A DNA stretch of 64,000 bases. Origin: CBDEVH01 sp965243565. Lineage in GTDB: Bacteria > Pseudomonadota > Gammaproteobacteria > Tethybacterales > Persebacteraceae. The notes beneath the pieces are model-generated. The model was not told where the DNA came from, did not search any database, and was given only the letters and a program-made list of their open reading frames with translations. The position numbers were made by a program, and so were the translations under genes. Position 1 is the stretch's first letter. Each line of letters starts with the position of its first letter. Positions 35,650 through 45,109 of the stretch are shown one piece after another. The DNA is taken from assembly GCA_965243565.1 (NCBI GenBank), contig OZ251571.1, positions 682,001 through 746,000 on the forward strand. The letters are read 5' to 3'.

Positions 35650-37995
35650 ATGCTAAAAAATACCATAGTGACCGACAATATTAAAACAGCCATAACAAAA
35701 CTTCGTCAACAAATTGAAGCGGCGAATCATGCCTATTATAACGAAGACGCTCCGTTAATGGACGATGCGACTTATGATAAATTGTTTATAAAACTACAAA
35801 CATTAGAGGCACAAATAAGCGACACTGAAGCGACTTCACCCACTCAACGAGTAGGCGGCAAAGCGTCATCACGGTTTGCTCCTTGTGAACATGCCAGCCC
35901 GATGCGGTCGCTTGGCAATGCCTTTAACGCCAATGCAGTGCATGATTTTTCTAATCGTATTAATAAATTATTAAAATCTGAAAGTTGTTCCTATACAGCA
36001 GAGCTAAAACTAGACGGCATAGCACTTAATCTATTTTATAAAAAAGGGCAATTATCAGTAGCGGCGACTCGCGGTGATGGGCAAGTCGGTGAAAATGTAA
36101 CTGCCAATGCCTTGACAATTGCATCGATTCCCACGTCTATTGCCAATGCACCGAACGCGTTTGAAGTACGGGGTGAATTGGTTATGCACAACAACGATTT
36201 TATGACATTGAATCAAAAGCAAATCGACAATGACAATAAAATATTTGCCAATCCACGCAATGCTGCTGCCGGTAGCCTTAGACAGTTAGATGCTGCCGTT
36301 ACTGCTAGCCGTCCTTTGCGGTTTTATGCGCACGGTGTTGGCGTTGGTAAAAATGAGGTTGCAACCTCACAACAGTTAATGATGAAATGGCTGGGCAACG
36401 CTGGTTTTGATGTTGCATCGCCATTAATTACCACTGATAATATTGATGAATTATTGGCGTTTCATACCAAGATAGAAGCCAAGCGTATTGAATTGCCTTT
36501 TAGTATCGATGGCGTTGTTTATAAAGTCAATGATTTTGCCAAGCAAGAATCCATCGGCTATGTGGCACGTGCACCACGTTTTGCGATTGCGCATAAATTT
36601 TCTGCCGAAAGAGCAGTGACTAAAATTAATGGCATTGATGTGCAATTGGGTAGAACTGGTGTACTAACACCGGTGGCACGTCTTGAACCTATTACTGTAG
36701 GCGGTGTGGTGGTTACCAATGCGACCTTACATAATCTTGAACTAATCCACGAAAAAGACATTCGCTTGTTTGATTATGTCGAAGTTCGACGAGCAGGGGA
36801 TGTTATTCCCGAAGTGATTCGCCCACTACTCGACAAAAGACAGAGCGATAACCCTTTATGGCAGATGCCGACTCAATGCCCATCGTGTAACGGGCAGGTG
36901 GTTAAAAGCAGCAAAGTATATCGTTGCGAAAACGCACACTGCAGCGGACGCACGTTGGCGTTAATAATGCATTTTGTTTCAAGGGAAGCGATGGATATTG
37001 ATGGTGTTGGTGGTTCATTGGTCGAAAAATTGCTAAAAGCAAAATTGATTAAAACAGTAGCAGACCTATACGCCTTAAAAAAAGAAGATTTATTGGGCTT
37101 GGATTTCATTGCAGATTTGTCTGCTGATAATATTTTAAAAGCCATAGAAAACAGCAAGCAAACAACGTTGCCTCGGTTTTTATTTGCGTTGGGTATTCCT
37201 TTTGTTGGCGTTAGTAGTGCCAAAACATTGGCGGATTTTTTTGGCTCACTCGACGCTTTAATAAATGCACCGCTGCCGATTTATGTTTATATAGACGATG
37301 TCGGAATAGAAACCGCCAACGCCTTACAGTTGTATTTTGCAGATGAAAATAATCGCCAAATAATCGCGCAGTGTCAAGCATTGGGGGTGGTGTGGCAAGA
37401 AGAACAATACACAAAAGGGCAACGCCCGCGTTTGTTGTCAACATTTTTGCAAGGTATTACTCAATTTAAAATGTACGAGCCAACACCGTTTGCAACGCTT
37501 AGCAAAGGCTTTGCCAAAAAAGCAATGACCCATCTTTGTCTGCATTACAGTAGTTGGGACGATATTAAACAACAAATCGCTTCTGCCACTGCCACTGTAA
37601 CGGACGAATCCCCCTTGTTTGGTGAAAGTAAAATACAAGATGAATGGTTAGGTAAAATACAAACTATGTTGGTAGAGCCGCGTTTTGTTGAAGTGGTTGA
37701 TTGTCTTGAAAACATGGGCTTTGTTTGGCAAAGACAATTGGCAGCAAAAACCGCGAAAGCATTAGACGGAAAAACATTTGTTTTGACAGGTGCTTTGCCT
37801 GATTTATCGAGGCAAGATGCGAAAAAAAAGATAGAATCAGAAGGTGGAAAAGTAGTGAGTGCGGTATCGGCAAGCATCGATTACCTAGTGGTAGGGGACA
37901 AACCGGGCAGCAAACTACAGCAAGCACAAAAACTGGGCATTACTGTTTTATCAGCAGACGAATTTTTAGATTTATTTTTAGGAAAAAAACAATGA
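35650..37995 (+). CDS. ligA: NAD-dependent DNA ligase, long form
   Basis: A 781-residue ligase (789 if the ATG at 35626 is used). It has an N-terminal Ia domain (YYNEDAPLMDDATYD), the adenylation lysine in KLDG near 120, GEVVMH-like RGELVMH, an OB domain, the zinc finger CPSCNG...CENAHC, helix-hairpin-helix repeats and a C-terminal BRCT domain (GKTFVLTGALPDLSR). It is about 110 residues longer than the common 670. The excess lies between the helix-hairpin-helix region and the BRCT domain and looks like a diverged repeat of the preceding segment. The stop overlaps the next gene in ATGA. Confidence 0.95.
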   Translation: MLKNTIVTDNIKTAITKLRQQIEAANHAYYNEDAPLMDDATYDKLFIKLQTLEAQISDTEATSPTQRVGGKASSRFAPCEHASPMRSLGNAFNANAVHDFSNRINKLLKSESCSYTAELKLDGIALNLFYKKGQLSVAATRGDGQVGENVTANALTIASIPTSIANAPNAFEVRGELVMHNNDFMTLNQKQIDNDNKIFANPRNAAAGSLRQLDAAVTASRPLRFYAHGVGVGKNEVATSQQLMMKWLGNAGFDVASPLITTDNIDELLAFHTKIEAKRIELPFSIDGVVYKVNDFAKQESIGYVARAPRFAIAHKFSAERAVTKINGIDVQLGRTGVLTPVARLEPITVGGVVVTNATLHNLELIHEKDIRLFDYVEVRRAGDVIPEVIRPLLDKRQSDNPLWQMPTQCPSCNGQVVKSSKVYRCENAHCSGRTLALIMHFVSREAMDIDGVGGSLVEKLLKAKLIKTVADLYALKKEDLLGLDFIADLSADNILKAIENSKQTTLPRFLFALGIPFVGVSSAKTLADFFGSLDALINAPLPIYVYIDDVGIETANALQLYFADENNRQIIAQCQALGVVWQEEQYTKGQRPRLLSTFLQGITQFKMYEPTPFATLSKGFAKKAMTHLCLHYSSWDDIKQQIASATATVTDESPLFGESKIQDEWLGKIQTMLVEPRFVEVVDCLENMGFVWQRQLAAKTAKALDGKTFVLTGALPDLSRQDAKKKIESEGGKVVSAVSASIDYLVVGDKPGSKLQQAQKLGITVLSADEFLDLFLGKKQ

Positions 37996-39122
37996 GTAAT
38001 TTAATCATAACCGACATGGAGCATTGCACGCCAACAATACAAGACAGAGCTGCGCTATCAACGATTATATCTGACACGATGATGGCACAAGCCTATGCAA
38101 CAATATCGCAATGGTCGGGTTATGCGGCATCACCATTGCATTGCCTACCTGCTTTTGCCAACACCTGCAAGGTGGCAGAAGTTGTTTATAAAGACGAGGC
38201 AGATCGTTTTGGTTTGGCATCGTTTAAAGGGTTGGGAGCAGCTTATGTAGTGCACCAACAAGCACAGCAACAAGCGCAGAGCGGCAACTCGGTTAAAGAT
38301 TTTATAGTGGCGTCGGCAACCGATGGCAATCATGGGCGGTCGCTTGCATGGGGTGCACAACAAGCAGGCTGTCAGGCAAAAATATTTGTTCATTCCGAAG
38401 TCAGCGATAACCGTGTTAATGCCATTGCCCAATATGGTGCACAGGTCATTCGTATCAACGGTAATTATGATGATAGCGTTAGAGAATGTGCGAAACAAGC
38501 CGCCGAAAACGGCTGGTTGATAATCTCCGATACCTCATGGCACGGTTATACAGAATTGCCAAAAACTGTCATGGCAGGCTACACCGTATTAACTCAAGAA
38601 TTAGCCAAGCAAATGAGCACACCACCAACCCATGTATTTTTACAAGCGGGTGTTGGTTCTTTTGCGGGGGCAATGGTGGTGGGTTTATGGCGTGTGTTTG
38701 GTGTGCTGCCTAAAATTATTATTGTGGAATCCGATTTAACACCGTGTTTGCTTGAAAGCGCGCGCAACCATACTTTAACATCGGTTGATATTCTTGAAGA
38801 AACTGTCATGGCAGGTTTATCGTGTGGCGAACCTTCATTATTAGGCTGGGAAATCTTATCGAAAACAGCGAGTCATTTTATAACTATCCCCGATACTGCG
38901 GTAGGGGCGTTTATGCGTGATTTTGCCACTGGTGTATTGGGGCATAAAATTGTTGCTGGCGAATGTGCCGTGGCAGGTGCTATTGCATTACAAGCGGTAA
39001 CTGGTAATGCACAATGGAGTGAACAGTTGGGTTTGAATCAAGAATCACGCGTATTGCTTTTTGGTTCAGAAGGCATGACCGATGAAACCATTTATAAAAC
39101 GCTCATTGAGAATGCTCAATGA
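37992..39122 (+). CDS. Diaminopropionate ammonia-lyase-like PLP enzyme (DpaL/EutB-like)
   Basis: A 376-residue fold-type II PLP protein. KDEADRFGLASFKGLGAAY holds the presumed PLP lysine at 79 and resembles KDESxRFGLNAFKALGG of diaminopropionate ammonia-lyase. ATDGNHGRSLAWGAQQ and the glycine-rich GVGSFAGAM loop also fit. Related enzymes include EutB of ectoine utilisation. The substrate is not certain; it should eliminate ammonia from an amino acid with a beta leaving group or hydroxyl. The gene overlaps ligA upstream (ATGA) and the M24 gene downstream (ATGA). Confidence 0.75.
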   Translation: MSNLIITDMEHCTPTIQDRAALSTIISDTMMAQAYATISQWSGYAASPLHCLPAFANTCKVAEVVYKDEADRFGLASFKGLGAAYVVHQQAQQQAQSGNSVKDFIVASATDGNHGRSLAWGAQQAGCQAKIFVHSEVSDNRVNAIAQYGAQVIRINGNYDDSVRECAKQAAENGWLIISDTSWHGYTELPKTVMAGYTVLTQELAKQMSTPPTHVFLQAGVGSFAGAMVVGLWRVFGVLPKIIIVESDLTPCLLESARNHTLTSVDILEETVMAGLSCGEPSLLGWEILSKTASHFITIPDTAVGAFMRDFATGVLGHKIVAGECAVAGAIALQAVTGNAQWSEQLGLNQESRVLLFGSEGMTDETIYKTLIENAQ

Positions 39123-40297
39123 ACGATAACAGCAAGCCAAATTATGCACGGCGATGTCAGCAGTTACAAACATTAATGCGACAAAGAGGAATCGATGTTG
39201 TCTTATTAACAACCGAGCCTGAATTTTTATATTTTTGTGGATTTGCAACACCGTTTTGGAAAAGCCCAACACGCAGTTGGTTTTTATTACTTCGACAAAG
39301 TGGTGCGCCTATTGCAATAGTGCCAACCATTGGTGAGTCGCTGATTAACCGTTGTTATATCGAAAAAGCGTATGGTAGGCAGTCGCCACATCCAAGCGAT
39401 GAAGGCATTGAACTATTGGCATCGCAACTAACAAATGGCAATAACAACACAACTTTAACAATTGGTATTATGCAAGGGCGGCAAAGTTATCTGCGACTCC
39501 CACAGTCGGACTATCAGCAATTACAAACCTGCTTACCAATGGCAAAGTGGGTGGACGTAACGCCCGAAGTCCACGCCATACGCCATCGCAAAGAAGCGGT
39601 TGAAATCCAAAAGATAAAACAAGTCTGCGAAATCGTTTGTGATGCATTTGACAACATAGACAACTGGCTTACAGTGGGCATGACATCACGCGAAATACAT
39701 CGCCGTTTTAAAATCGACTGCCTAGCACGTGGCGTTGACGATGTTGCTTATTTGGTCGGCGGCTTGGGCAACGGTGGCTATCGAGATATTATCTCACCAC
39801 CCGATGACACACTAGCACAAGTAGGCGATGTATTAATGCTCGATGTCGGCTGTGTGATTGATGGTTATTTTTGTGATTTTGACAGAAATTTTGTAATAGG
39901 GCAAAGCAACAAAACACTACAAAAAGCATACCAATCGCTGTGGCAATCAACCGAAGTCGGCTTGCAAACCGCCAAGCATGGCATGAAATGTAGCGATGTT
40001 TTTGCCGCTATGTATGATGTCCTAGCAACAGCAGGCTATACCAATAACACTCCAACCGCCACAACGCCAAGGTTTGGGCATGGCTTGGGCATCGAACTAA
40101 CCGAAACACCGTCGCTAACATCGTGGGACAACACCGTACTAGAAACGGGAATGGTCATAACGCTAGAACCATCACTTGATTATGGCGATGGCTTTGTTAT
40201 GGTGCATGAAGAAAACATCGCCATTGAAGCCAATGGCTGTCAATTACTTACTCGGCGCGCACCACAGCAGTTTCCTATATTAACAGGGGGGTTATAA
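39119..40297 (+). CDS. M24 family metallohydrolase (Xaa-Pro peptidase/EutD-like)
   Basis: A 392-residue pita-bread enzyme. The N-terminal creatinase-like domain contains FLYFCGFATPFWKSPTRSW. The catalytic domain holds the metal ligands of the fold: two Asp in MLDVGCVIDGYFCDFDRNF, a His in RFGHGLGIELTETPS, a Glu in VITLEPSL and a Glu in VHEENIAI. Members cleave Xaa-Pro bonds, creatine or, as DoeA/EutD, the ring of ectoine. The neighbours suggest small-molecule hydrolysis rather than general peptide turnover. It overlaps the DpaL-like gene by 4 bases and the EutA-like gene by 1 base. Confidence 0.82.
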   Translation: MNDNSKPNYARRCQQLQTLMRQRGIDVVLLTTEPEFLYFCGFATPFWKSPTRSWFLLLRQSGAPIAIVPTIGESLINRCYIEKAYGRQSPHPSDEGIELLASQLTNGNNNTTLTIGIMQGRQSYLRLPQSDYQQLQTCLPMAKWVDVTPEVHAIRHRKEAVEIQKIKQVCEIVCDAFDNIDNWLTVGMTSREIHRRFKIDCLARGVDDVAYLVGGLGNGGYRDIISPPDDTLAQVGDVLMLDVGCVIDGYFCDFDRNFVIGQSNKTLQKAYQSLWQSTEVGLQTAKHGMKCSDVFAAMYDVLATAGYTNNTPTATTPRFGHGLGIELTETPSLTSWDNTVLETGMVITLEPSLDYGDGFVMVHEENIAIEANGCQLLTRRAPQQFPILTGGL

Positions 40298-41010
40298 TGA
40301 CAAGACAATTCGAGCAATTTTCATACGAAAAAATAAGCAAAAAATTAAAAAACATAGGACTCGTTGTCCTAAAAACCGATGAAACCATCGAAGACGAAAG
40401 CAGGCGTTATTTTGCCAATAAAGACGTCAGCCTATTGCATACCCGCATTGAGGTAGAAGATGAAATAAACGAAGAATCGTTATTATCAATGGAAAATCAG
40501 TTACAACAATCTTTGTCTTTTTTTCCGCAAGGCAAAGCATTTGATGTCATTGCCTATGCTTGTACCTCGGGGGCTACCATCATTGGCGAAGATGTGGTGG
40601 ACACCACCATTAAAAAATATGCCAATACGCGTTTTGTTACCAACCCATTAACCGCTGTACGTGCCAAACTAAAAGCATTGGGTATTAAACGTCTGGTCTA
40701 TCTTGCACCGTATATCTCTAGCGTTTCAGACACCATGTGTGACCGTTTAGAAACAGATGGCATTAGCATTGTAGCCGCTGGTACTTTTAGCGAATCGCTT
40801 GATTCGTTAGTAACACAAATCAGTAGCGACAGCATTATCGCTGCTGTCAAAAAACTAGCCAAAGATAAAAACGCCGATGCGGTATTTATTGCATGCACCA
40901 GCTTGAAAACCGAACAAGTTATTATTGATTGCGAACAAGCCTTAAAAATACCCGTACTCACCAGCTGTGCGACCATGTTTTGGCATATTGAACAATGTAT
41001 AAACGCATAA
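40297..41010 (+). CDS. Asp/Glu racemase / maleate isomerase superfamily protein (EutA-like)
   Basis: A 237-residue two-domain protein with the paired cysteines of the superfamily: YACTSGATIIGED near 85 and FIACTSLKTEQVI near 205. The pattern FVTNPLTAVRAKLKALGIKRLVYLAPY is typical of maleate cis-trans isomerases, arylmalonate decarboxylases and EutA. A racemase or isomerase acting on a small dicarboxylate or osmolyte intermediate is likely; the exact substrate is unknown. The start shares a base with the stop of the M24 gene (TAATG). Confidence 0.78.
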   Translation: MTRQFEQFSYEKISKKLKNIGLVVLKTDETIEDESRRYFANKDVSLLHTRIEVEDEINEESLLSMENQLQQSLSFFPQGKAFDVIAYACTSGATIIGEDVVDTTIKKYANTRFVTNPLTAVRAKLKALGIKRLVYLAPYISSVSDTMCDRLETDGISIVAAGTFSESLDSLVTQISSDSIIAAVKKLAKDKNADAVFIACTSLKTEQVIIDCEQALKIPVLTSCATMFWHIEQCINA

Positions 41011-41026
41011 AAAATAGAAAATACAG

Positions 41027-42616
41027 ATGATAGAATATGATTACATCATCATTGGTGCAGGCAGTGCAGGCAGTTTGCTTGCCAACCGATTAAGCAAAAA
41101 TCCCAACCATCAAGTTTTGGTACTCGAAGCCGGCGGTAGTGGGCGAGGCAATATATGGCTTAAAATTCCAGCAGGTTATCTTTATACAATGGGCAATCCC
41201 AAAACCGATTGGTGCTACAAACTACAAGCCAACCCCCATTTAGACGGACGCAGTATTAATTATCCACGTGGTAAAGTATTAGGCGGATCTTCTGCGTTGA
41301 ACGGCATGATATACATACGCGGACAAGCACAAGATTACGAGCGTTGGGTAAAAGACGGTTGTAACGGTTGGGGCTGGAACGACGTACTACCTTATTTTAT
41401 TCAGCACGAAAACAACACCATACTAAAAAACAAATTACACGGCAACAATGGCGAAGTGGCAGTACAACCCGTTACCAGTGATTGGCTTATTTTAGATAAA
41501 TTTCTCGAAGCCGCCGTTAAAGACGGCATTCCCCAAGTCGATGACTTTAACAGCGGTGATAACTTTGGCATTGGTTATTATCATGTTAATCAACAAAGAG
41601 GCGTTAGGCAAACGATGGCAGATGCTTTTTTAAAACCGATAATGTCACGCCCTAACTTACATGTAAAAACACAAGCCGAAGTCAGTCGCTTGCACATCGA
41701 TAACAAACGTGTGGTGGCAGTAGAATACATCAGTCAAGGACAATGCAAAAAAGTAGGTGTAGCAGGCGAAGTAGTATTATCGGCAGGCGGTATAGGATCT
41801 CCTCATATTCTGCAATGCTCGGGCATAGGCGACCCGGACATTTTAAAACCATTGGGCATAGAGGTAACGCACCCGCTACAAGGGGTCGGTAAAAACCTAC
41901 AAGACCACCTGCAAATTCGCGTTTCTTATAAATTATTAGGTATTCCAACCCTCAACGAAATGTCGCATAAACTCCACAAAAAAATGCAAATGGCATTGGA
42001 ATATGCTCTTTATAGACGCGGTCCGTTGGCATCTGCACCCAGCCAATTAGGGGCATTTGCCTTTAGTTCTGACGAACACGCCACAGCCAATCTACAATAT
42101 CACGTGCAACCCCTTAGTTTGGATTCCTTTGGCTCGCCCTTGCATAAATTTCCCGGTTTTACCGCTTCGGTATGTGACTTACGCCCACTTAGCCGTGGAA
42201 CAGTACACCCAGCCAGTAGCAACACCTTACAAGCCCCTCTTATTGACACGCAATTTTTAGCCCATAAAGAAGACCAAAAAACCGCCATACAAGCCATACG
42301 CCACGCACGGCAATTATGCCAATCATCGGTATTGGCTCAATACAACCCCACCGAAATAGCACCGGGTGCCGACTATCAAAGCCGTGAAGACCTAATCAAA
42401 GCAGCAGGCAAATACTCTACAACCATCTTCCACCCCATTGGCACTTGTAAAATGGGCATCGATGATAACTCGGTGGTAGACACAAGCTTAAAAGTACAAG
42501 GCTTACAAGGCTTGCGTGTGGTCGATGCCTCGATAATGCCAACAATAATATCAGGCAACACCAACGCCCCCACCGTCATGATAGCCGAAAAAGCCGCGGC
42601 TATGATGTTGGAATAA
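41027..42616 (+). CDS. GMC family FAD-dependent oxidoreductase (choline dehydrogenase-like)
   Basis: A 529-residue flavoprotein. It has the FAD-binding GAGSAGSLLANRLS near residue 8, the GMC signature PRGKVLGGSSALNGMIYIRG near 85, the second signature around GGIGSPHILQCSGIG near 258, and C-terminal HPIGTCKMG and GNTNAPTVMIAEKAA carrying the catalytic His and Asn. It oxidises a primary alcohol; choline and other alcohols are possible. It starts 16 bases after the EutA-like gene and is probably the last gene of the ligA operon. Confidence 0.88.
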   Translation: MIEYDYIIIGAGSAGSLLANRLSKNPNHQVLVLEAGGSGRGNIWLKIPAGYLYTMGNPKTDWCYKLQANPHLDGRSINYPRGKVLGGSSALNGMIYIRGQAQDYERWVKDGCNGWGWNDVLPYFIQHENNTILKNKLHGNNGEVAVQPVTSDWLILDKFLEAAVKDGIPQVDDFNSGDNFGIGYYHVNQQRGVRQTMADAFLKPIMSRPNLHVKTQAEVSRLHIDNKRVVAVEYISQGQCKKVGVAGEVVLSAGGIGSPHILQCSGIGDPDILKPLGIEVTHPLQGVGKNLQDHLQIRVSYKLLGIPTLNEMSHKLHKKMQMALEYALYRRGPLASAPSQLGAFAFSSDEHATANLQYHVQPLSLDSFGSPLHKFPGFTASVCDLRPLSRGTVHPASSNTLQAPLIDTQFLAHKEDQKTAIQAIRHARQLCQSSVLAQYNPTEIAPGADYQSREDLIKAAGKYSTTIFHPIGTCKMGIDDNSVVDTSLKVQGLQGLRVVDASIMPTIISGNTNAPTVMIAEKAAAMMLE

Positions 42617-42663
42617 ACCAACCCTAACATCATAAATTATGCTGAAAAACATCCGTTTTTTGC

Positions 42664-42669
42664 TATCAT
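42664..42669 (+). promoter_or_regulatory. -10-like hexamer of the first ankyrin gene
   Basis: TATCAT followed by AACGCC and ATG. The same hexamer, the same 6-base spacing and a CCG(C)TTTTTTG-like block upstream recur before the second and third ankyrin genes. Confidence 0.5.
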
Positions 42670-42675
42670 AACGCC

Positions 42676-45066
42676 ATGAAAAAATTTATTTATTTTATAC
42701 TATTATTGAGTGTTCATCTACCCGCTCTGTCAGAAGATTGTAATTTCAAATCAGCAATTTGTTTTGGCATCAATTGGGAAACTGCCACTATTGAAGAAGT
42801 ACAAAAGGTTGATGTTAATGCTAAGGATACAATCGGTAATACGCCATTGCATGCTGCCGCAAGATATAATACAACGCCTGAAGTGCTTGCTGTATTAGTA
42901 GAAAACGGAGCGGATGTTAATGCTAAGGATATAATCGGGTTGACCCCCGTGCATTATGCTGCAAGTAGTAATACAAACCCTGAAACCCTTGCTTTTTTAG
43001 TAGAAAACGGAGCGGATGTTAATGCTAAGGATATAATCGGTTTGACCCCCGTGCATTATGCTGCAAGTAGTAATACAAACCCTGAAACCCTTGCTTTTTT
43101 AGTAGAAAACGGAGCGGATGTTAATGCTAAGGATACAATCGGTTTGACCCCCTTGTATAGTGCTGCAAGTAGTAATGCAAACCCTGAAATACTTGCTTTT
43201 TTAGTAGAAAACGGAGCGGATGTTAATGCTAAGGATACAAACGGTTTGACGCCCTTACATTATGCTGCAAGTAGTAATACAAACCCTGAAATATTTGCTT
43301 TTTTAGTAGAAAACGGAGCGGATGTTAATGCTAAGGATACAAACGGTTTGACGCCCTTACATAGTGCTGCAAGTAGTAATACAAACCCTGAAGTACTTGC
43401 TGTATTAGTAGAAAACGGAGCGGATGTTAATGCTAAGGATACAATCGGTAATACGCCATTGCATAATGCCGCAATCAATAATACAAACTCTGAAGCCCTT
43501 GCTTTTTTAATAGAAAACGGAGCGGATGTTAATGCTAAGGATATAATCGGGTTGACCCCCGTGCATTATGCTGCAAGTAGTAATACAAACCCTGAAACCC
43601 TTGCTTTTTTAGTAGAAAACGGAGCGGATGTTAATGCTAAGGATACAATCGGTTTGACCCCCTTGTATAGTGCTGCAAGTAGTAATGCAAACCCTGAAAT
43701 ACTTGCTTTTTTAGTAGAAAACGGAGCGGATGTTAATGCTAAGGATATAATCGGTTTAACCCCCTTGCATTATGCTGCAAGTAGTAATACAAACCCTGAA
43801 ATATTTGCTTTTTTAGTAGAAAACGGAGCGGATGTTAATGCTAAGGATACAAACGGTTTGACGCCCTTACATAGTGCTGCAAGTAGTAATACAAACCCTG
43901 AAGTACTTGCTTTTTTAGTAAAAAGCGGTGCGGATATCAGTGCTAGAAATACAGATGATTGGACGCCCTTGCGTTTTGCCGCAAGATATAATACAAACCC
44001 TGAAGTACTTGCTTTTTTAATAGACAACGGTGCGGACATTAGTGCTGGAGATAAATTTGATTCAACGCTCTTGCATTATGCTGCAGGTGGTAATACAAAC
44101 CCTGAAATACTAGCAATATTACTAGAAAACGGAGCGGATATTAATGCTCGGGACAAATTTGGTTGGACCCCCTTGCACAGTGCGGCAATCAATAATACAA
44201 ACCCTGAAGTACTTGCTTTTTTAATAGACAACGGTGCAGATATAAAATCTAGAGATACAAACAACAGGACATCCTTACATAGTGCGGCAATCAATAATAC
44301 AAACCCTGAAGTACTAGCAGTATTAGTAAAAAACGGGGCAGACATAAGAACTAGGGATACAGGCGGTAATACGCCCTTACATTATGTTGTAAGAAATAAT
44401 ATAAATCCTGAAATACTTGCAGTGTTAGTGCAAAGTGGTGCGGATATTAATGCCAAGAATACAAACGATAGAACGCCCTTGCATAATGCTGCAAGTAAAA
44501 ATACAAACCCTGAAGTACTAGCAATATTACTAGAAAACGGAGCGGATATTAGAACCAGTGACACGCACGGCAATACGCCATTGCATGCTGCCGCAATCAA
44601 TAATACAAACCCTGAAGTGCTAGCAGTGTTACTAGAAAACGGTGCAGATATTAGTGCTAAAAATACAAACGGTTCGATGCCTCTACATTATGCGGCAGGT
44701 GGCAATACAAACCCTGAAGTACTAGCAATATTAGTGCAAAACGGAGCGGATATTAATGCTAGAGACATAGACGGTGATACGCCATTGCATGTTACCGCAG
44801 GTGGAAATACAACATCTGAAATATTTACTTTCTTAGTAGAAAACGGAGCGGATACTAATGCCAAGAATACAGGCGGTGATACACCCTTGCATTATGCTGC
44901 AAAAAATAATGCAAACCCTGAAATTGTTATTCTTTTATTAGACAACGGTGCAGATGCCAATGCGAAAAATGAGGCAGGTAAAACAGCATTGGATATTGGT
45001 ATGGAAAATCCAAATTTTGTTAATTCCAAAGCCTATTGGAAATTAAAGGAAGCTCGGAATGAGTGA
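42676..45066 (+). CDS. Secreted ankyrin-repeat protein, first tandem copy
   Basis: A 796-residue protein. It has a signal peptide (FIYFILLLSVHLPALS, cleavage near residue 19), then a short conserved segment with two cysteines (EDCNFKSAICFGINW), then about 22 units of a 34-residue ankyrin repeat, the last one imperfect and acting as a cap (GKTALDIGMENPNFVN...YWKL). The repeat is 102 bases long in DNA and units 2-11 are nearly identical; units 3-6 are echoed by 8-11. Such proteins usually bind other proteins. Export across the inner membrane puts it in the periplasm, on the surface or outside. No membrane anchor, lipobox or enzymatic domain was seen. Host-directed function is only an inference. 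Confidence 0.92.
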   Translation: MKKFIYFILLLSVHLPALSEDCNFKSAICFGINWETATIEEVQKVDVNAKDTIGNTPLHAAARYNTTPEVLAVLVENGADVNAKDIIGLTPVHYAASSNTNPETLAFLVENGADVNAKDIIGLTPVHYAASSNTNPETLAFLVENGADVNAKDTIGLTPLYSAASSNANPEILAFLVENGADVNAKDTNGLTPLHYAASSNTNPEIFAFLVENGADVNAKDTNGLTPLHSAASSNTNPEVLAVLVENGADVNAKDTIGNTPLHNAAINNTNSEALAFLIENGADVNAKDIIGLTPVHYAASSNTNPETLAFLVENGADVNAKDTIGLTPLYSAASSNANPEILAFLVENGADVNAKDIIGLTPLHYAASSNTNPEIFAFLVENGADVNAKDTNGLTPLHSAASSNTNPEVLAFLVKSGADISARNTDDWTPLRFAARYNTNPEVLAFLIDNGADISAGDKFDSTLLHYAAGGNTNPEILAILLENGADINARDKFGWTPLHSAAINNTNPEVLAFLIDNGADIKSRDTNNRTSLHSAAINNTNPEVLAVLVKNGADIRTRDTGGNTPLHYVVRNNINPEILAVLVQSGADINAKNTNDRTPLHNAASKNTNPEVLAILLENGADIRTSDTHGNTPLHAAAINNTNPEVLAVLLENGADISAKNTNGSMPLHYAAGGNTNPEVLAILVQNGADINARDIDGDTPLHVTAGGNTTSEIFTFLVENGADTNAKNTGGDTPLHYAAKNNANPEIVILLLDNGADANAKNEAGKTALDIGMENPNFVNSKAYWKLKEARNE
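42802..44989 (+). repeat. Tandem 102-base ankyrin-coding repeats, first gene
   Basis: About 21 direct repeats of 102 bases, each containing a GAAAACGGAGCGGAT-like core at a fixed phase (for example 42901 and 43003). The first half is highly uniform and the second half more diverged. A block of about five units (about 510 bases) appears to have been duplicated within the array. Confidence 0.9.
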
Positions 45067-45097
45067 TTCCATAGCAAAACGTTTCCGCTTTTTGTGC

Positions 45098-45103
45098 TAT
45101 CAT
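45098..45103 (+). promoter_or_regulatory. -10-like hexamer of the second ankyrin gene
   Basis: TATCAT, 6 bases (CACGCC), ATG, matching the first copy. It is preceded by ATAGCAAAACGTTTCCGC, which is repeated before the third copy. Confidence 0.5.
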
Positions 45104-45109
45104 CACGCC

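Noticed and set aside
43260..44600. Several antisense open frames of 72-105 codons opposite the ankyrin genes, themselves repetitive
   Set aside because: They mirror the 102-base repeat and have no start signals or recognisable domains; they are by-products of the repeat on the other strand.
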